A DNA stretch of 64,000 nucleotides from Salticus scenicus (lineage: Eukaryota > Arthropoda > Arachnida > Araneae > Salticidae). Each line of letters opens with the position of its first letter. Position 1 is the stretch's first letter. The DNA is taken from NCBI GenBank assembly GCA_963930645.1, contig OZ005648.1, positions 274,088,403-274,152,402 of the forward strand. The letters run 5' to 3'. The notes under the pieces were generated by a model that made no database searches, was not told the origin of the DNA, and was given only the letters and a program-made list of their open reading frames with translations. Positions 9,461 to 22,014 of this stretch are shown in pieces. The translations under genes were made by a program, and so were the position numbers.

Positions 9461-12060
9461 GCCTAAAATGCTTCAGATAATAAACTTTACAATTGTAGTT
9501 TGGCAAGGATTAAAATGACTTAAAATATCCCGCCGTCAATACACACGCATACAAGGATGTTAAATGGTCTTTTTTAGAAACTGTCATTTTACGGATAAAT
9601 TTGTATGCCTTATAAGTAGTGATTTCGTTTTCAGAAATACATAGATACCATTATTAGCTTACTGACATAATTCATAAACGAAACAAATCTTTAAATCTGT
9701 TCTTCTATCTTTTCATTTCATGAAGGAAAAAACTAGTACGATGTGGCCATCGCAAAGTTTTCTTCTATATTTTCTATACAAATTCACTCAGTATAAATAA
9801 TTTATTGAAATTATTATTTATTAAAACTAGGGAGCTCTGCCCCCTGCTCGCTCCGCTCACCAACCCCTGAGGCGCGCCTCCCTCCGACTTGCTTCACTTA
9901 TTAATCTCTGCGGAGCTCTGGCCGCCTTTTCGCTGCTTTGCCTTTCACTGAATGGGAATATTAATAGTGCATAACACAAGACCATAGATATAGTAATTTA
10001 TATAGATCTGTCATCCCCATATTATCCTGCAAAGATTTTTGATGCCGAAAAAAAGTTTTGGAATCAGCCATTAGGGAGTATAAAACTCGGCAATACTAAT
10101 AGAATAGAATGAGTTTTGAAAATGCTGAAATATTGAGCAGCTTTTAAATATTCTAATAAATATATGAAAAGAAATGGGATAAGTTTTCATAAGTAAGTTA
10201 TATTCAACTAATTTATAAAAAATATAATTTTTATAATCAGTTCCTTTGTTTTATTATAATGAAATAATTACTGTCTTCATACTTAACGAAATACATTTTT
10301 TTTTTTTTAAATATTTTTTAAGATTTTATATTAGTAAGCAATATGAAAATTTCAAAATTATTTTAAGTGTATTTAGAAGCGGCGGAAGTGAAGCTCACTA
10401 GTTTTAATGCATAACTAGTATGTTGTGGCCACCACAAGACTTTCTTCTACATATAATTCTATACAATTTATGCGAAACAAATTATTTATTAAATTATAAT
10501 TTATTAAAATTATTTTCCATGATGAATGCAGACTTTTTTTTTTTTAATCTCAAAATAGTATAATAATAAACGCCGCAAGAAAGTCAGTTTTGTGCAGACA
10601 TGAGTATATTATAGCACAGTAAAAAAAAGAAAGAAAGAAAGAAAGAAAGAAAAATGTGTATCTGGAGTTCTTCATTCACTTTTAGTACATAAATTTTATT
10701 TGCTAAATTATCCGTGTGTATTCCCGTGTATATTCCCTCGGGGAAAGACATCAAAAAAAGAGTAAAATGGCTGCCTTTTCCTAAATGAAAAGGAATCAAG
10801 TTTTTCCCCTTGATGATCGATCTATGTCTTATTACTATATCTATGCACAAGACAAGGCAGAAAAATGTTATAGAAATCCCCATATTCAGTGTCAAACTAA
10901 AATACATAATATTAAATACCACATTTTGTTTTAAAAGAAATATTATTCTAAATGTCAGTTTTTTTTTTTTTTTTTTTTTTTTCAGAATAAAAAGAAATTT
11001 GTAATATTTAGATCATTTTGCGTTGCAACTTTAGTGTATGACCCTCTTGGCGATTCTTAAATTTTCGTCATTATTTGGCGATGAACTTTTTAGTATAATT
11101 GCTTGTTAAAATATGTATATATATATAATACTTACTTATTTTAACGCCTATACTTTTACTATTGAATTTTTTAGTTAATTTAGGGCAGTATATAATACTC
11201 TATCTATATATATTTTTGATGTCCAGCTAGGTATTAATTTTACACAATCAAAAATGTCTGAAAAAAAAAAAAAAAAAAAAAAAGGTTATTAATATTATTT
11301 TAATTTGGAAAAATCTCCTACAGCTTCAATTTTTAATTCTTTCCTACCTTCTTCTTAAAATAACGAAAAATAAAATATACTCGATTCTCTATAAGAATTT
11401 TAGATGATAGAAAGAATTTTAGATGTGCTAATTTAAAATTGTACACAAGAATTATATTAAAAGAAATCTTTAAAAAATTTTCAATATTTTTATAACCTGT
11501 ACTTCAGTAGTTATAACATGGAATTATAAAAGTAGTATGGATTTACAGAAAAACAGATTGAAATTAATTGTTCTGATTTTTGTTTATAATAATTCTGATT
11601 AAAAAAATTATAAGTTAGAATACCCAATGCAACTTAAATCAGTAATTAAAATAATTAAAATAAATAAATAAACTAATAATAATTTGATTGAAATGACAAT
11701 TTCAATCAAGCTAATTAAATAAATCCTTGTGATTATAAATGTAATACAGAATAGAATGCTGATTTTTCCCGATCAGTCGGAAACAAAAATTTATCTGGAT
11801 AATTTGTACTCTATTATAATGATTCATATCTTTCTAGTGTCTTATTTATTTATTTATTTGTTTTTAGATTAGATCTTATTAGATTAAATTACCAAAGCCT
11901 AGAACACTAGGAACTGTGCGAACCAAAGGACTTTTGCCTTTTGATGATAATTTGAGTCAATACATCAGTTTATGTTAGTTTCAGTAAATTCATAGTGTGT
12001 AATAAAATCACATAAACCAACCAATTTAACTTTAAAAATTTATTTACTTTCCATTTTGTT
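9461..12060. other. AT-rich intergenic repeats, no gene seen
   Basis: Contains a GC-richer patch at about 9826-9960 (ACTAGGGAGCTCTGCC, CTCGCTCCGCTCACCAACC) of a kind common in arthropod Helitron-like repeats. Two copies of the word CTAGTA.G.TGTGGCCA (near 9735 and 10418) match the end of the repeat at 20197. There is also a GAAA microsatellite near 10628-10652 and long T/A tracts (10957-10982, 11262-11283). Short reading frames look accidental. Confidence 0.55.
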
Positions 12061-12102
12061 TTCTTTTCTTTGTAAACTCCAGTCCTGTCTCATTCATCCC
12101 CA

Positions 12103-12311
12103 TAGGTGGGGATGAATGGGACAATGCACATGCATGTAAAAAAAAATTACTATTAATTAAAAATGATAACTTTTTATTAAAGTTAGTATGTTTATATGTA
12201 AATGATTACTGAAGTGCACTTATGAGCAATGTTACAAAGTTCTGAATTACATATGGTGAACGTTATTAATAAAAACATGAAAAATGTCCCATTCATCCCC
12301 ACTCTCCCCTA
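12103..12311. mobile_element. ~210-bp MITE (GGGGATGAATGGGACA ends)
   Basis: The left end TAGGTGGGGATGAATGGGAC is matched in inverted orientation by GTCCCATTCATCCCCACTCT at 12286-12305, followed by CCCCTA. A second inverted copy of the end (TCTCATTCATCCCCA) sits immediately to the left, at about 12088-12102, giving an extra hairpin. The ends resemble the TAGGGGAAG-type element at 23600-24565, but the interiors differ. Confidence 0.65.
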
Positions 12312-12316
12312 ATAAA

Positions 12317-12699
12317 TAATTATTTTTTAATTTCATAATGATTCGCTGAAAATGATTATTTTGCACATCTATACGAAATTTTGTCCTAATTGTCATGTTA
12401 AAAATTGAGAAGAAATGGGATGGAAACACCACTTGTTGGGCGATTTTCACCAAAAGTTGATGGGCATTAATTTATGTCAAAGTGAAACTGCATATCAGTT
12501 TTTATGAAATTCTGTGCAATAGTTTTTGAGATAGAGTACCACAAAATTTTGCATACACACAGAGACAGACAGACGTTGTCTAAAAATGGTCAAATCGTGT
12601 TCTAGAACTCTAAAAACGTGTAAATTCATCAAAAACCCGAAGTAGAAATTTTTTAGTAAACCAACACTTTCTTCTATTATATATCGAATAAAGTAAAAA
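12317..12699. repeat. Family-A interspersed repeat fragment
   Basis: Shares ordered words with 21500-21899 and, inverted, with 14891-15350: TTTTGTCCTA, CACCAAAAGTTGATGGGCA, TTTATGTCAAAGTG, CACACAGAGACAGACAGAC, GGTCAAATCGTGTTCTAGA and a terminal CTTTCTTCTAT...GAATAAAGTAAAA. It is a 3'-end fragment of a family that also supplies the insert in the Penelope-like element. Confidence 0.65.
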
Positions 12700-14114
12700 G
12701 TTAAGAAGGAAAATGATATGTTTTATATCCGAAATGTTCTTCCGTACAGCTCTAAATAACTGTAAATAAAATCTTGGTCCCAAAGATTGTACTTCACCAT
12801 GCACGTGCTTTTTGCATATTCTAATAATTTTTATCAATGTGTTAAAGATGTTTTTAAAACTTTTTCGAAAAAGCGAAACATCTTTAGAGGGGAAGATGAC
12901 AGACATTTGTTTTCCACATGATATCTATGAATCTCTAACGATAAGAATAGATAAAAGTATAAACTGTTAATGTTCTTAGAGAATGTGAGAGATGGGTTTA
13001 CAGTTTTAACGAGAATTGTAAGGCTTTCCACAAGTCAGATATCTGAATGAACTGAATGATGGAAATAAAAAACACAGAACTAAAAATATATTTTGATGGC
13101 GTAAATTTTAGTCTCGGATTTTATAGACAACTGAAATAAATTTAAGTAGCATGTTGTGGCTATCACAAAAGTTTCCTCTTATCACTTTATGTAACAACGC
13201 AACCTCATATGGTTCATATGTACAAAAATTTTAATCCACATAGCATTTCCGGTTTTACTTATAGAATTATACAATTTGGTGCAATTTTCCGCGATAGATG
13301 ATTATGTATGTGTGTATATATAAATATATATATATTGATAATCAGTCAGTGAATTTTAAGGATTATTAAATATTATCAGTATTCAAACAATTAATCTGAT
13401 CAAAAACAATGACTACCAAACCAAACAAAAATGGAATAAATTAGAAATAGATAAACTCATGTTTGCATTCTAACGTTATCATGGGCCGGGTAGAACACAA
13501 ATATGCAAAAAGAATATTTTTCTGTCTCAAAGATAGGAATAGAATATCTAAGAATATCTTTGATCCGCGCCCGAAACATTCTTTGGAGCCAAAACAAGAA
13601 AAAACTAATTTCAAAATAAAACTTATTTCAAAATGAACTCACCACAAAAAGAGATAAACATATGAGAATTACGAAACCAAGATCACCAATAAATGAAGTA
13701 AAATTTCTATATAAGAATCACTTATACAATAGTCAAGAAATAAGCAACTAAAGGATGCATGCAAAAAGAGTGTCACGTGTAAAATTCAATAAGCAGATAG
13801 CCGTTAAAAGTACAGTTAATCACAGTACAGTAATAGCAAGAAATCATGGAGTAAATAAAGTGAAGTCATAATCCAAATAAAAAAAAAGGGGGGAAATCCT
13901 TTAACTAGGATTTAGAGAATTACAGATTATGAATTGAATATTGCTGCTATCTGGAATTATAATTTGAAAAACATAAATCAAAATTAAGAAAGCATAATAA
14001 ATTTAATTATGATGAAAGACCATTTGGATAATCAAACTAACAATGTAACATAGCTTAATTTAAAATCAAGTAATTTAATTTCTAGACCAAAAAATATTTT
14101 GGAATAAAAGTCTA

Positions 14115-14145
<31 letters not shown>

Positions 14146-14149
14146 AAAT
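12700..14149. other. AT-rich stretch, no gene seen
   Basis: Short frames only. There is a partial family-A end near 13146 (GCATGTTGTGGCTATCACAA), a GC-richer patch near 13484-13600 and a T tract at 14116-14140. The part closest to 14150 may include the 3' untranslated end of the Penelope-like element transcribed leftward. Confidence 0.5.
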
Positions 14150-14465
14150 GTTCGGGATAACCATTTATCATTGCTAAAGTTTTAAAAAATCGAAATTGTC
14201 TGTTTTTATAATTATCAGACACTAACTGTTTTATTCGCAGATTAAAATTAAGTAGAATATTAACAAAAACAGATTTATCTAAACAAGTTTTAAAATTAGT
14301 AATTTAAAGGGAAAATCTTTACGTTTGTCATACAAATCAAATTCCAATTGGCTATTATGGTTAAGAATAATTTTTTAATCCAAGAAATTAATCACATTAG
14401 ATTCCAAATCAGTGTTACTGAGAGATAGATTGTCAGGATAATCAACAGGTAAATCTTGATTCGTA

Positions 14466-14890
14466 TTATCCAAATATAATTATATCACCGATATACCTTA
14501 GTAATCTGAAATTCGTACATTCAATGTCACGTTCATAATAGTATAAATATAGATCAGCTAACATACTAGATGCAATTCCACCTTGTGGCAACCCAAAACG
14601 TTGTTTATATAAAGAATTATAGAATAAAATATAGTTATTATATAGGATAAATCTAGTCAGAGTTTTAAAAGATGAAGGTGTTATATTATTGTTTGGATTT
14701 AGATACTGCATATTTTCAATAAAAAGTTTATAATTTCAAACATATCTTTAATAACAATATTATTAAATAGGTCTTTGAAATCAAAAGTTTTAATACCAGT
14801 AATATTAGTCAGATTTTTTATTTTATTTTTAAGTTGAAAACTATTTTTTATATAAAAAAAAAAAATATTATTATTAATCACAATATAACT
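14466..14890 (-). pseudogene. Penelope-like RT core (LPQGG, YIGD)
   Basis: The minus-strand frames contain GIKTFDFKDLFNN, then FYNSLYKQRFGLPQGG, ASSMLADLYLYYYE and LRYIGDIIIFG. These correspond to RT motifs A, B and C. The catalytic YIDD is YIGD here, so an aspartate needed for metal binding is replaced by glycine. A frame change between 14699 and 14711 joins the two parts. Downstream, to about 14290, decayed sequence still shows LEFDLYDKRKDFPFK, which matches the fragment at 25900-26560. Inactive copy. Confidence 0.75.
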
Positions 14891-15503
14891 ATATATTACT
14901 TTCTTCTATATTCAATAGAAGAAAGTATTGGATTCGTAAAAATTTTTGACCTCGGGTTTTTGATGGATTTACACGTTTTGAGAGCTGTAGAACACGATTT
15001 GACCATTTTTAGAAAATGTCTGTCTGTATGTCTGTCTGTCAGTCTGTGTGCGTGTGACAAAATTTTGTGGCAACTGTATCTCAGGAACTACTGCACAGTT
15101 TTTCATACAAATTGGTATGTAGTTGCACCTTGACATAAATTAGTACCTATCAACTTTTGGTAAAAATTGTCTAACAGGTTGCGTTGCCATCCCGCTTTTT
15201 CTAAATTTTTAACATAGTGATATAGGACAAAATTTTGTATAAATGTGCATAAAGAGAATTATTTTTTAGTAATCATTATGAAATTTACAAGAATTATTTA
15301 TAACAGAGATAGTCAACTGTGAAAAAAATTTTGTATGTGTTGGAACCTCGCCACTCTCCTGGGAGTGGGGGGGGGGGATGTACCACCTCGAAGGAAGTAA
15401 ATTTTCAAGATAGGTATCTTTCGAAAGGTCTCGTCAGTACCTTTAAAACGAATGGTTGAATCTGCGATAATTTAAAACAAAGTTATCGATTTTTTTTTAC
15501 TTG

Positions 15504-15539
<36 letters not shown>

Positions 15540-16075
15540 TAGAATATATATATACATATAATATATTGACGAAAGTTAACCAAACGTGGTATTTAGTTAG
15601 CCCCTGACATAAACTGGCGCTGATTAGATTTGGGGATCAATCGCTCAACAGGTGGCGCTGTGATAGTATTTTTTCTAAATTTTTAACATGGCAGTATAGG
15701 ACAAAATTTCGTATAAATGTACATAATGAGAGTTATTCTAAACCTGTGATTGTAAAATTAATATGAATTATTGATAATAGTAGTAGTTAGTTAGAAAAAA
15801 TTGTTTGTGCATGTGGGGGCATTGCTTCCCCCCTGGGGGGGGGGTAAATTTTCAAGATGGGTATCTTTCGAAAGGTCTCGTCAATACCTTCAAAACGAAT
15901 GGTTGAACTATAAATATGTGATAATTTAAAACAAAGTTATTGATTTTTTTTACTTTTACAAAAAAAAAAAAAAAAGGGAAAAAAATCGTAATTTTTTTTA
16001 TTATTACTATTATGTTACTGAGTGAAATTGTATAGGAAAATATAGAAGATAATCTTGTAGTGGCCACAACATACT
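14891..16075 (-). mobile_element. Family-A repeat inserted in the Penelope-like element
   Basis: Reads as the reverse complement of the repeat at 20197-21899. The left edge is the hairpin TACTTTCTTCTATATTC/AATAGAAGAAAGTA at 14896-14927. The right edge is CTTGTAGTGGCCACAACATACTAG near 16054-16075 (given in parts). It contains G-run patches at 15359-15377 and 15827-15843 and an A tract at 15506-15538. It splits the RT between the PKFHK region and the RT core. No protein domain was found inside. Confidence 0.7.
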
Positions 16076-16660
16076 AGTTTTTTAAGTATATTTAGCAGCA
16101 TATTATTTGCATTAGAAGCGTAAGAATTACAGGCAACAGTAACTGTACGAAATTTGATAGGATTTTTATGAAATTTCGGAATTACAATTAAATAAGGATA
16201 ATTATAGTTATTATTATTAGAATTTATTAATTTGTAATAATTAAAAATATGCCTATTTTTAATTTCTATATAATCAGAAATCTCAATAAAAATATTACTA
16301 GTATCCATATTTTCAAAAAGAAGTTGTTTATAATACTTTTTGCAAGTAATTGCATAGTTATTAGCCGCCTTGTCCACATAAGTAACAATGAATTTAGATT
16401 GTAATTCAAGAATTGCAGAATTAATTTATTTAAAATTGTAGTACTTGATATTTGAAAGATGGTACATATTATAGACTAAATCAAGTTTAAATTTATCAAG
16501 TAATTTGAATTTCCACTCAATAAAAAATTCCACAGGTTTATTATAATCAATAGCTATTTTGTATATAAAGAGGTCCAAGTACAGATTAAATTGAGTAATG
16601 ATATTAATAAATTTGTATTGTGAAGGCATACGATATTTAGTATCATACTTCATCAAAGAA
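16015..16660 (-). pseudogene. Penelope-like RT, N-terminal part
   Basis: Two overlapping minus-strand frames give MDKAANNYAITCKKYYKQLL and then YPYLIVIPKFHKNPIKFRTV, continuing to NSYASNANNMLLNIL. The PK-x-HK-x-P block followed by R-x-V is typical upstream RT sequence in Penelope-like elements. The upstream frame (16426-16656) ends at a stop before this block. The coding part stops where the family-A insert begins, at about 16075. Confidence 0.7.
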
Positions 16661-17220
16661 CTTAAAATAAGATTTTCTACAATGTTGATATCTCCAGTAA
16701 TAATATGACCATGACATTGATTGACAAATGATTTATATTTGGAATCAGAATAATAGCATGGAGCGGCTGTTCATTAAAAGTAAAAAAATTTGGCAAATTT
16801 ATTATAGTTAAAAAAAAAAGTTAGGAAAAGGATTGGAAGGATCATTAAAGATATTGTTAAAATGAAGTTTACTAAAAACAGGATGAGAGAAATTTATCAC
16901 AAAGATAGAGTAATTTATTTTTTGACAAGATTTTAAGTCAAGTTTAATATTAAAAGATTCAGCCCTATAGTGTAAAATATCAAAAAATGCATCACTAAAA
17001 TGAGAGTCAAAGGAATATGATTAGAAAGCTTTAAAATATTTAAGAAGAGACATCTTTTTAATTCTAAATATAAAATTGCGAATAACTTTCCAATTATAAC
17101 ACTGAAGAAAAAGATGTTCTAAAGATTTTATATTATGTAAGATAGATGAGTTTTCAAGAATTTGGTAAGACCTAGAAGAACCCTTAGCAGTTCAAGTAGT
17201 CCTTTTGAATAAAGAGTGAT

Positions 17221-17735
17221 TTAATGTTGCATAAATATTTTTGTAGAAATCATTTTTTGAAACCTTGGAACAAACAACATATTGTTTAAAATTGTATTCA
17301 AATATTGAATGTATTGTGATTCAAGTAAGAGACGTTCATTCAAATTCTTCTTAAAATTAAGAATTTTTATAGTAATATTATTAAAGTCATGTTGATGGAA
17401 ATGGTTAAATTCAAAATTGGAAGTAAATCGACGTGATTTTTTTAACATCAGAACAATGTAAGTTAATACGCTTATGCAATGGATTACTAGTTTGACCAAT
17501 ATATATCATATTGCATAAATTACACTTGATAAAATAAATGATGTTAAATGCCTTACAAAAGATAACATGAGAAGAGCTATCACTGAAATGTGAAGCATCT
17601 GCAAGAGGACAAGTAAGACAACGTGAAGAATGACATTTTTTGAAAAATAAATTTCGAAGAGGAGCATGATATAGGTAGCAGGATGACGATCCAGAGTAAT
17701 CCCTATACTTTACTCTGTACCGAGGACATTACAGT
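17221..17735 (-). pseudogene. GIY-YIG endonuclease of the Penelope-like element
   Basis: The upstream minus-strand frame (from about 17735) reads YLYHAPLRNLFFKKCHSSRC, LTCPLADASHF, then FNIIYFIKCNLCNMIYIGQT and LHKRINLHC. A frameshift at the A/T run near 17440 leads into the frame ending at 17221, with FNHFHQHDFNNITIKILN and ERLLLESQYIQYLN. Visible features are a C-x2-C pair before the domain, the GIY-like IIYFIKC, YIG, the catalytic Arg in HKR and the C-terminal catalytic Glu. Its position before the RT is the notable point. Confidence 0.75.
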
Positions 17736-17765
17736 CTATAAGATTTTTAATATTTGCCTTTTTTA

Positions 17766-19056
17766 CAATACCTACCGCTTACTAAAATCACATTCGTTCT
17801 GAGCCAAAAGAATTTTATTAAGCGGCTGATTTTTATATCCGGCGATCGTTCCTGTACTCAAGAAAAATATATCACACTTCTCTGAATTTGGAAATAAATT
17901 TCAAAAGATAAAGAGTAATGGAATTAATAAACAATATTACTTAATTTTTGACAGATACTTTATTTTTTCTTCAATTAAACGCATTCCAAATTTCTATGCA
18001 CTTTCCTTTGAGAAGAATCATCATTACTTTGCCAAAAGTTCACGCTTTTCTTTTAAATTTAAATTCTTTCCCTTTAACCCTTTAACATTCACTACTTAAT
18101 TTATTTTAAAAATTACTAAACTAATTTTTAAAATGGCTTTTAAACACATAGCTGATCATAAATATTTAAAAAATAAAAAATTAGCATTGTTCCTTTTCGA
18201 GAAATTTACAGTTTGAAACATCTGTAAGTAAACCATATTAAATTCAAATAATATTTAATTTAATAAATAAATCACTTTATAAGTAAACATTATCGACAAC
18301 AAAAACTCGTAAAAGTTGCATAGATCCCAACATTTCAATTTATTTTGGAGTATTTTAACCCTTTGCGGCGCAAGGTAATTCGGATCATTTAAATTACACT
18401 GCCGCCGGAATTTACGAACATAATTAAAATAGGAGAAATTTTAAATTTTCAAGTTAAAAAAAGGGCCTTTCGTGCTATGTTATAAATGTAAATTTTTACC
18501 AAAATATTTCCGGGATGACTTTTTGCACTTGAGAATTAAAATTAGGTGTTCCATCAGCGGGAACACTGCGACTGAAAGGGTTAAACCCCTTGCTTCATAG
18601 TTATTTCAAAATAAGAACTAGAAAATGCCTTTTAACAATAAAAAAAAAAAGTCTTATCACTCGCGAATCGGATCAAATTAATAACTTATTACCTTTTGAA
18701 GAATACGTTCCTTGAAATATTTATTGAGATATGTGAAAGGGCTTGTTTAATTTGTAATTGTACTGCAAATGTAAAATTTTTGACAAAGAGAGATACATAA
18801 GAGATTGCTGTGCTTTAATTTCTTTTTCTATTTCAAAAATAAAAAAAAATCACAATGTAAATAAAATTTTTTTTAACTTGCATAGATGATATTTTTGTTG
18901 CTGAAGAGATTTTTTTGAGTTTATTAACCGGCGAAGCTGATTTTATTAAGCAGCGATTTTAAAAATAGTTTGTATTGATTTGATTCAGGTCCTGAATTTG
19001 ATCAGATTAAGCGGCTGATTTTATTAACCAGTGAATTTATTAAGCAACGGTTACTG
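17766..19056. mobile_element. 1.29-kb pogo/Tigger-like non-autonomous element
   Basis: Flanked by TA (17764-17765 and 19057-19058). The right end read inward starts CAGTAACCGTTGCTTAATAA and the left starts CAATACCTACCGCTTACTAA, an imperfect inverted repeat. Near both ends TTATTAAGCGGCTGATTTT recurs in subterminal positions (17817, 19004, and a variant at 18948). The interior is AT-rich, and I see no transposase. It abuts the 5' edge of the Penelope-like element. Confidence 0.6.
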
Positions 19057-20195
19057 TATTTAAAAAAAGTTACTGTCGCTAGCGTCTTTTTTTTTATTAT
19101 TATTATTTCTATGTCTGCGATCGCATCTCTTCGCGGACAGAAGTATCTTCTGCATAATAAGAAGTATCGATGTGTGTCGAATACTCCAAGGAAAACGTTT
19201 CACTTAGCTAGAAATTTCTATCATTTTAATTAACGAAGTTATTATTAAAAACGTCGGGTTAATAAAGGTACTCTATTTGCCATCTTGAAAAAAGTTTCTC
19301 AAATCGTTGTTCTTTCAGATTTATGACGTCATTTTCCACAGGAAAATTAAAATATAATTAATAGTGTAAAAAAAAAAAAAACATAAATATCAATGTTGCT
19401 ATCGGTAACAAAGAAATTACCTCAAAACGTGTAAATATAACAAAAACTCACGTTCGAAAATTAAACCCTAACACAATACTTTCTCTACCTTATGGGTAAG
19501 AGAAAGTAAAAATAGCCAAAAGTTTCTATTTCGTTGTGCCATTGTATGTTTGTATGTTTCTGTTTTTAATAAAGCTTCCTTGTGAAAAATACATATTTGA
19601 GAATTAAACTGAAACTTGTTTATATAACTTAAGGTGAAAAATGCAACTTTTCTAACCGTAAATTCTTATATCATTGCAAAGCGAATTTATATAAATATAT
19701 AAATTACATGTACGTCATACTACTGTTTAAAAAAAATCTTTACTTTTCTTGTTTCTTTGGATGATTCTGTAAATAATTTTATCTTTACTATATCGTTCAA
19801 ACATTTCTGTAAGGGAGTTCACCTCAATGAAATAAATTTTCGACATATTGCAGGTATGTCAAAAGAAAACAATAATATCTAACCCAACTGACCTGTGTGT
19901 CGATGGTTTTCATCACGTGTTTTCTCTTTTAAAAGAAAAATAACATTTGAGAGCAATGACTTTAAAGATTTATCAACCACCGAGTGCACTCGTGCAAATG
20001 AGGAACAAGGTATTGGTTTTGACCCATTATTCAGTTTCTCTGCGTGCTGGAACCTTGCGAATTTATGCACTGTTTAGAATGATAAGATATGGTACTAATC
20101 TATTTTACTATCATCAAATCCTCAAATTAAATGCCATTCATAGAATGGTTTAACTTGTACAGGCCATTTTTACCGTACACTATGTGGATGATACT
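19057..20195. other. AT-rich stretch, no gene seen
   Basis: Contains a hairpin-plus-GTAAAA end (TACTTTCTCTACC...GGGTAAGAGAAAGTAAAA) at 19478-19511, like other repeat termini in this window. The overlapping frames at 19879-20153 have no recognisable domain and overlap on both strands, which argues against real coding. Confidence 0.5.
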
Positions 20196-20196
20196 G

Positions 20197-20266
20197 AAAA
20201 ACTAGTATGTTGTGGCCACCACAAGACTTTCTTCTATATTTTCCTATGCAAATTCACTCAGTAACA

Positions 20267-20305
<39 letters not shown>

Positions 20306-21899
20306 ACGATATTTTTTCAGTTTTTTTCGTTAAAAGTAAAAACAATCGATAACTTTGTTTTAAATTATCACATATTTATAGTTCAATCATTCGTTTTAAA
20401 AGTATTGGCAAGACCTTTCGAAAGATACCAATCTTGAAAATTTATCCCCTCCCGGTGATACTTCCCTCCAGGAGGGGAAGCGATGCCCCCACATGCACAA
20501 AATGTTTTTCATAATTAGCTACTACTATTATCAGTAATTCACAATAGTTTTACAATCGCAGGTTAATCCTTTGAAGCAGATTTATCATCAAACATAATTT
20601 TTACACTTTTTTGATAGTTTTAAGTTATTTTAGATCTAAATAAGTGGAAAATGTTATATTTAAAATTTTATTAATTTTGGTTCTAAAATATAGAGTGGGG
20701 CACCGGTGTCCTTTTCTGCGTTAAAGGTAAATTTGTCATGGGACACGACACAGGCGTCCCATGAATAAATATTTTTACAAATTGCACTTATTTACAATTA
20801 CTTAGATACAGTGATACGGGAGAAGCAATAATTCATTACTGATCTTTTTTAAATAATCAAATTTAATTAGAAATAAATTTTTTAAATTGGTTGATAAATT
20901 TTTTTTCAAACTTTTTTTACTTAACATTTTTATTTTAGTAAAAAATTTACTCTGATAATCTAATAGATTTTTTATAGTAACTATTAGACTCTCTTTTATA
21001 ACAAAAAACTATCATATGATAATAATATTTGTAATAAGAGCGTCAAAAAATAAATAAGCAAAAGGGACACTGGTGTCCCATCTGCGTCAAAGAGTTAAGA
21101 ATAACTCTCATTATATACATTTATACGAAATTTTGTCCTATACTGCCATGTTAAAAATTTAGAATAAATACGCCACCTGTTGACCATTTGATCCCCAAAT
21201 CTAATCAGCACCAGTTTATGTCAGGGGTCAACTAAATACCAAGTTTAGTTAAATTTCGTTAAAAAAAAAAACTTTTTTTTTTTTTGTTATTGTTAAAAGT
21301 TAAAAAAAAATCGATAACTTTGTTTTAAATTATCACAGATTTGTTGTTCAACCATTCGTTTTAAAGGTATTGACGAGACCTTTCGAAAGAACCATCGAAA
21401 GACCATCTTGAAAATTTACTCCCCTCGAGGGGGGACTTTCCCCCCAGGAGGGGTGGCAAGGCTCATACACATACAAAAAAAAAACTTCCCAGTTGACTAT
21501 CTCTATTATAAATAATTCTTGTAAATTTCATCATGATTACTAAAAAATAATTATCTTTATGCACACTTATACAAAATTTTGTCCTATATCACCACGTTAA
21601 AAATTAGAAAAAGCGGGATGACAACGCAACCTGTAAGACAATTTTTACCAAAAGTTGATAGGCACTAATTTATGTCAAGGTGCAACTACATACCAATTTG
21701 TATGAAATTCTGTGCAGTAGTTCCTGAGATACAGTTACCACAAAATTTTGTCATACACACACAGAGACAGACAGACATTTTTTAAAACGGTCAAATCGTG
21801 TTCTAGAGCTCTCAAAACGTTTAAATCCATCAAAAACCCGAGGTCGAAATTTTTTACCAATCCAATACTTTATTCAATTGAATATAGAAGAAAGTAAAA
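20197..21899. repeat. Family-A interspersed repeat, longest copy
   Basis: Begins AACTAGTATGTTGTGGCCAC near 20202 and ends with the hairpin at 21866-21899 (TACTTTATTCAATTG / AATATAGAAGAAAGTAAAA). Inside are two internally related halves: ATCGATAACTTTGTTTTAAA and ACCTTTCGAAAGA recur at about 20346/20414 and 21311/21380. Each half is followed by a GGGGAGG-type patch. The part between about 20560 and 21095 (GGACAC.G..TCCCAT words) appears to be a further insert. No domain is seen. Confidence 0.65.
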
Positions 21900-22014
21900 A
21901 AAAATACATATTGAGTGCTATAGAAAAAAAATCTGATGTGGGCACCACATGACTTCCTTATACACTTTTAGAAATATACATAACGTTAAAAAACGTTGAC
22001 ATTGGACCCGAAAC

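Larger units (their letters stand above)
14150..17735 (-). mobile_element. Degenerate Penelope-like element, EN before RT (Naiad-like)
   Basis: Transcribed right to left. Translations on the minus strand give, in order: a Cys-rich lead plus GIY-YIG endonuclease (about 17735-17221), a linker, a reverse-transcriptase N-terminal part with PKFHK (about 16660-16070), and the RT core with LPQGG and YIGD (14890-14466) with a decayed tail to about 14150. Frameshifts, stops and a 1.2-kb insert break it. Canonical Penelope-like elements carry the endonuclease after RT; the permuted order is known from the Naiad/Chlamys group. The order seen here fits that group. Two adjacent broken copies could mimic it, but I see no second RT in between. 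Confidence 0.75.
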
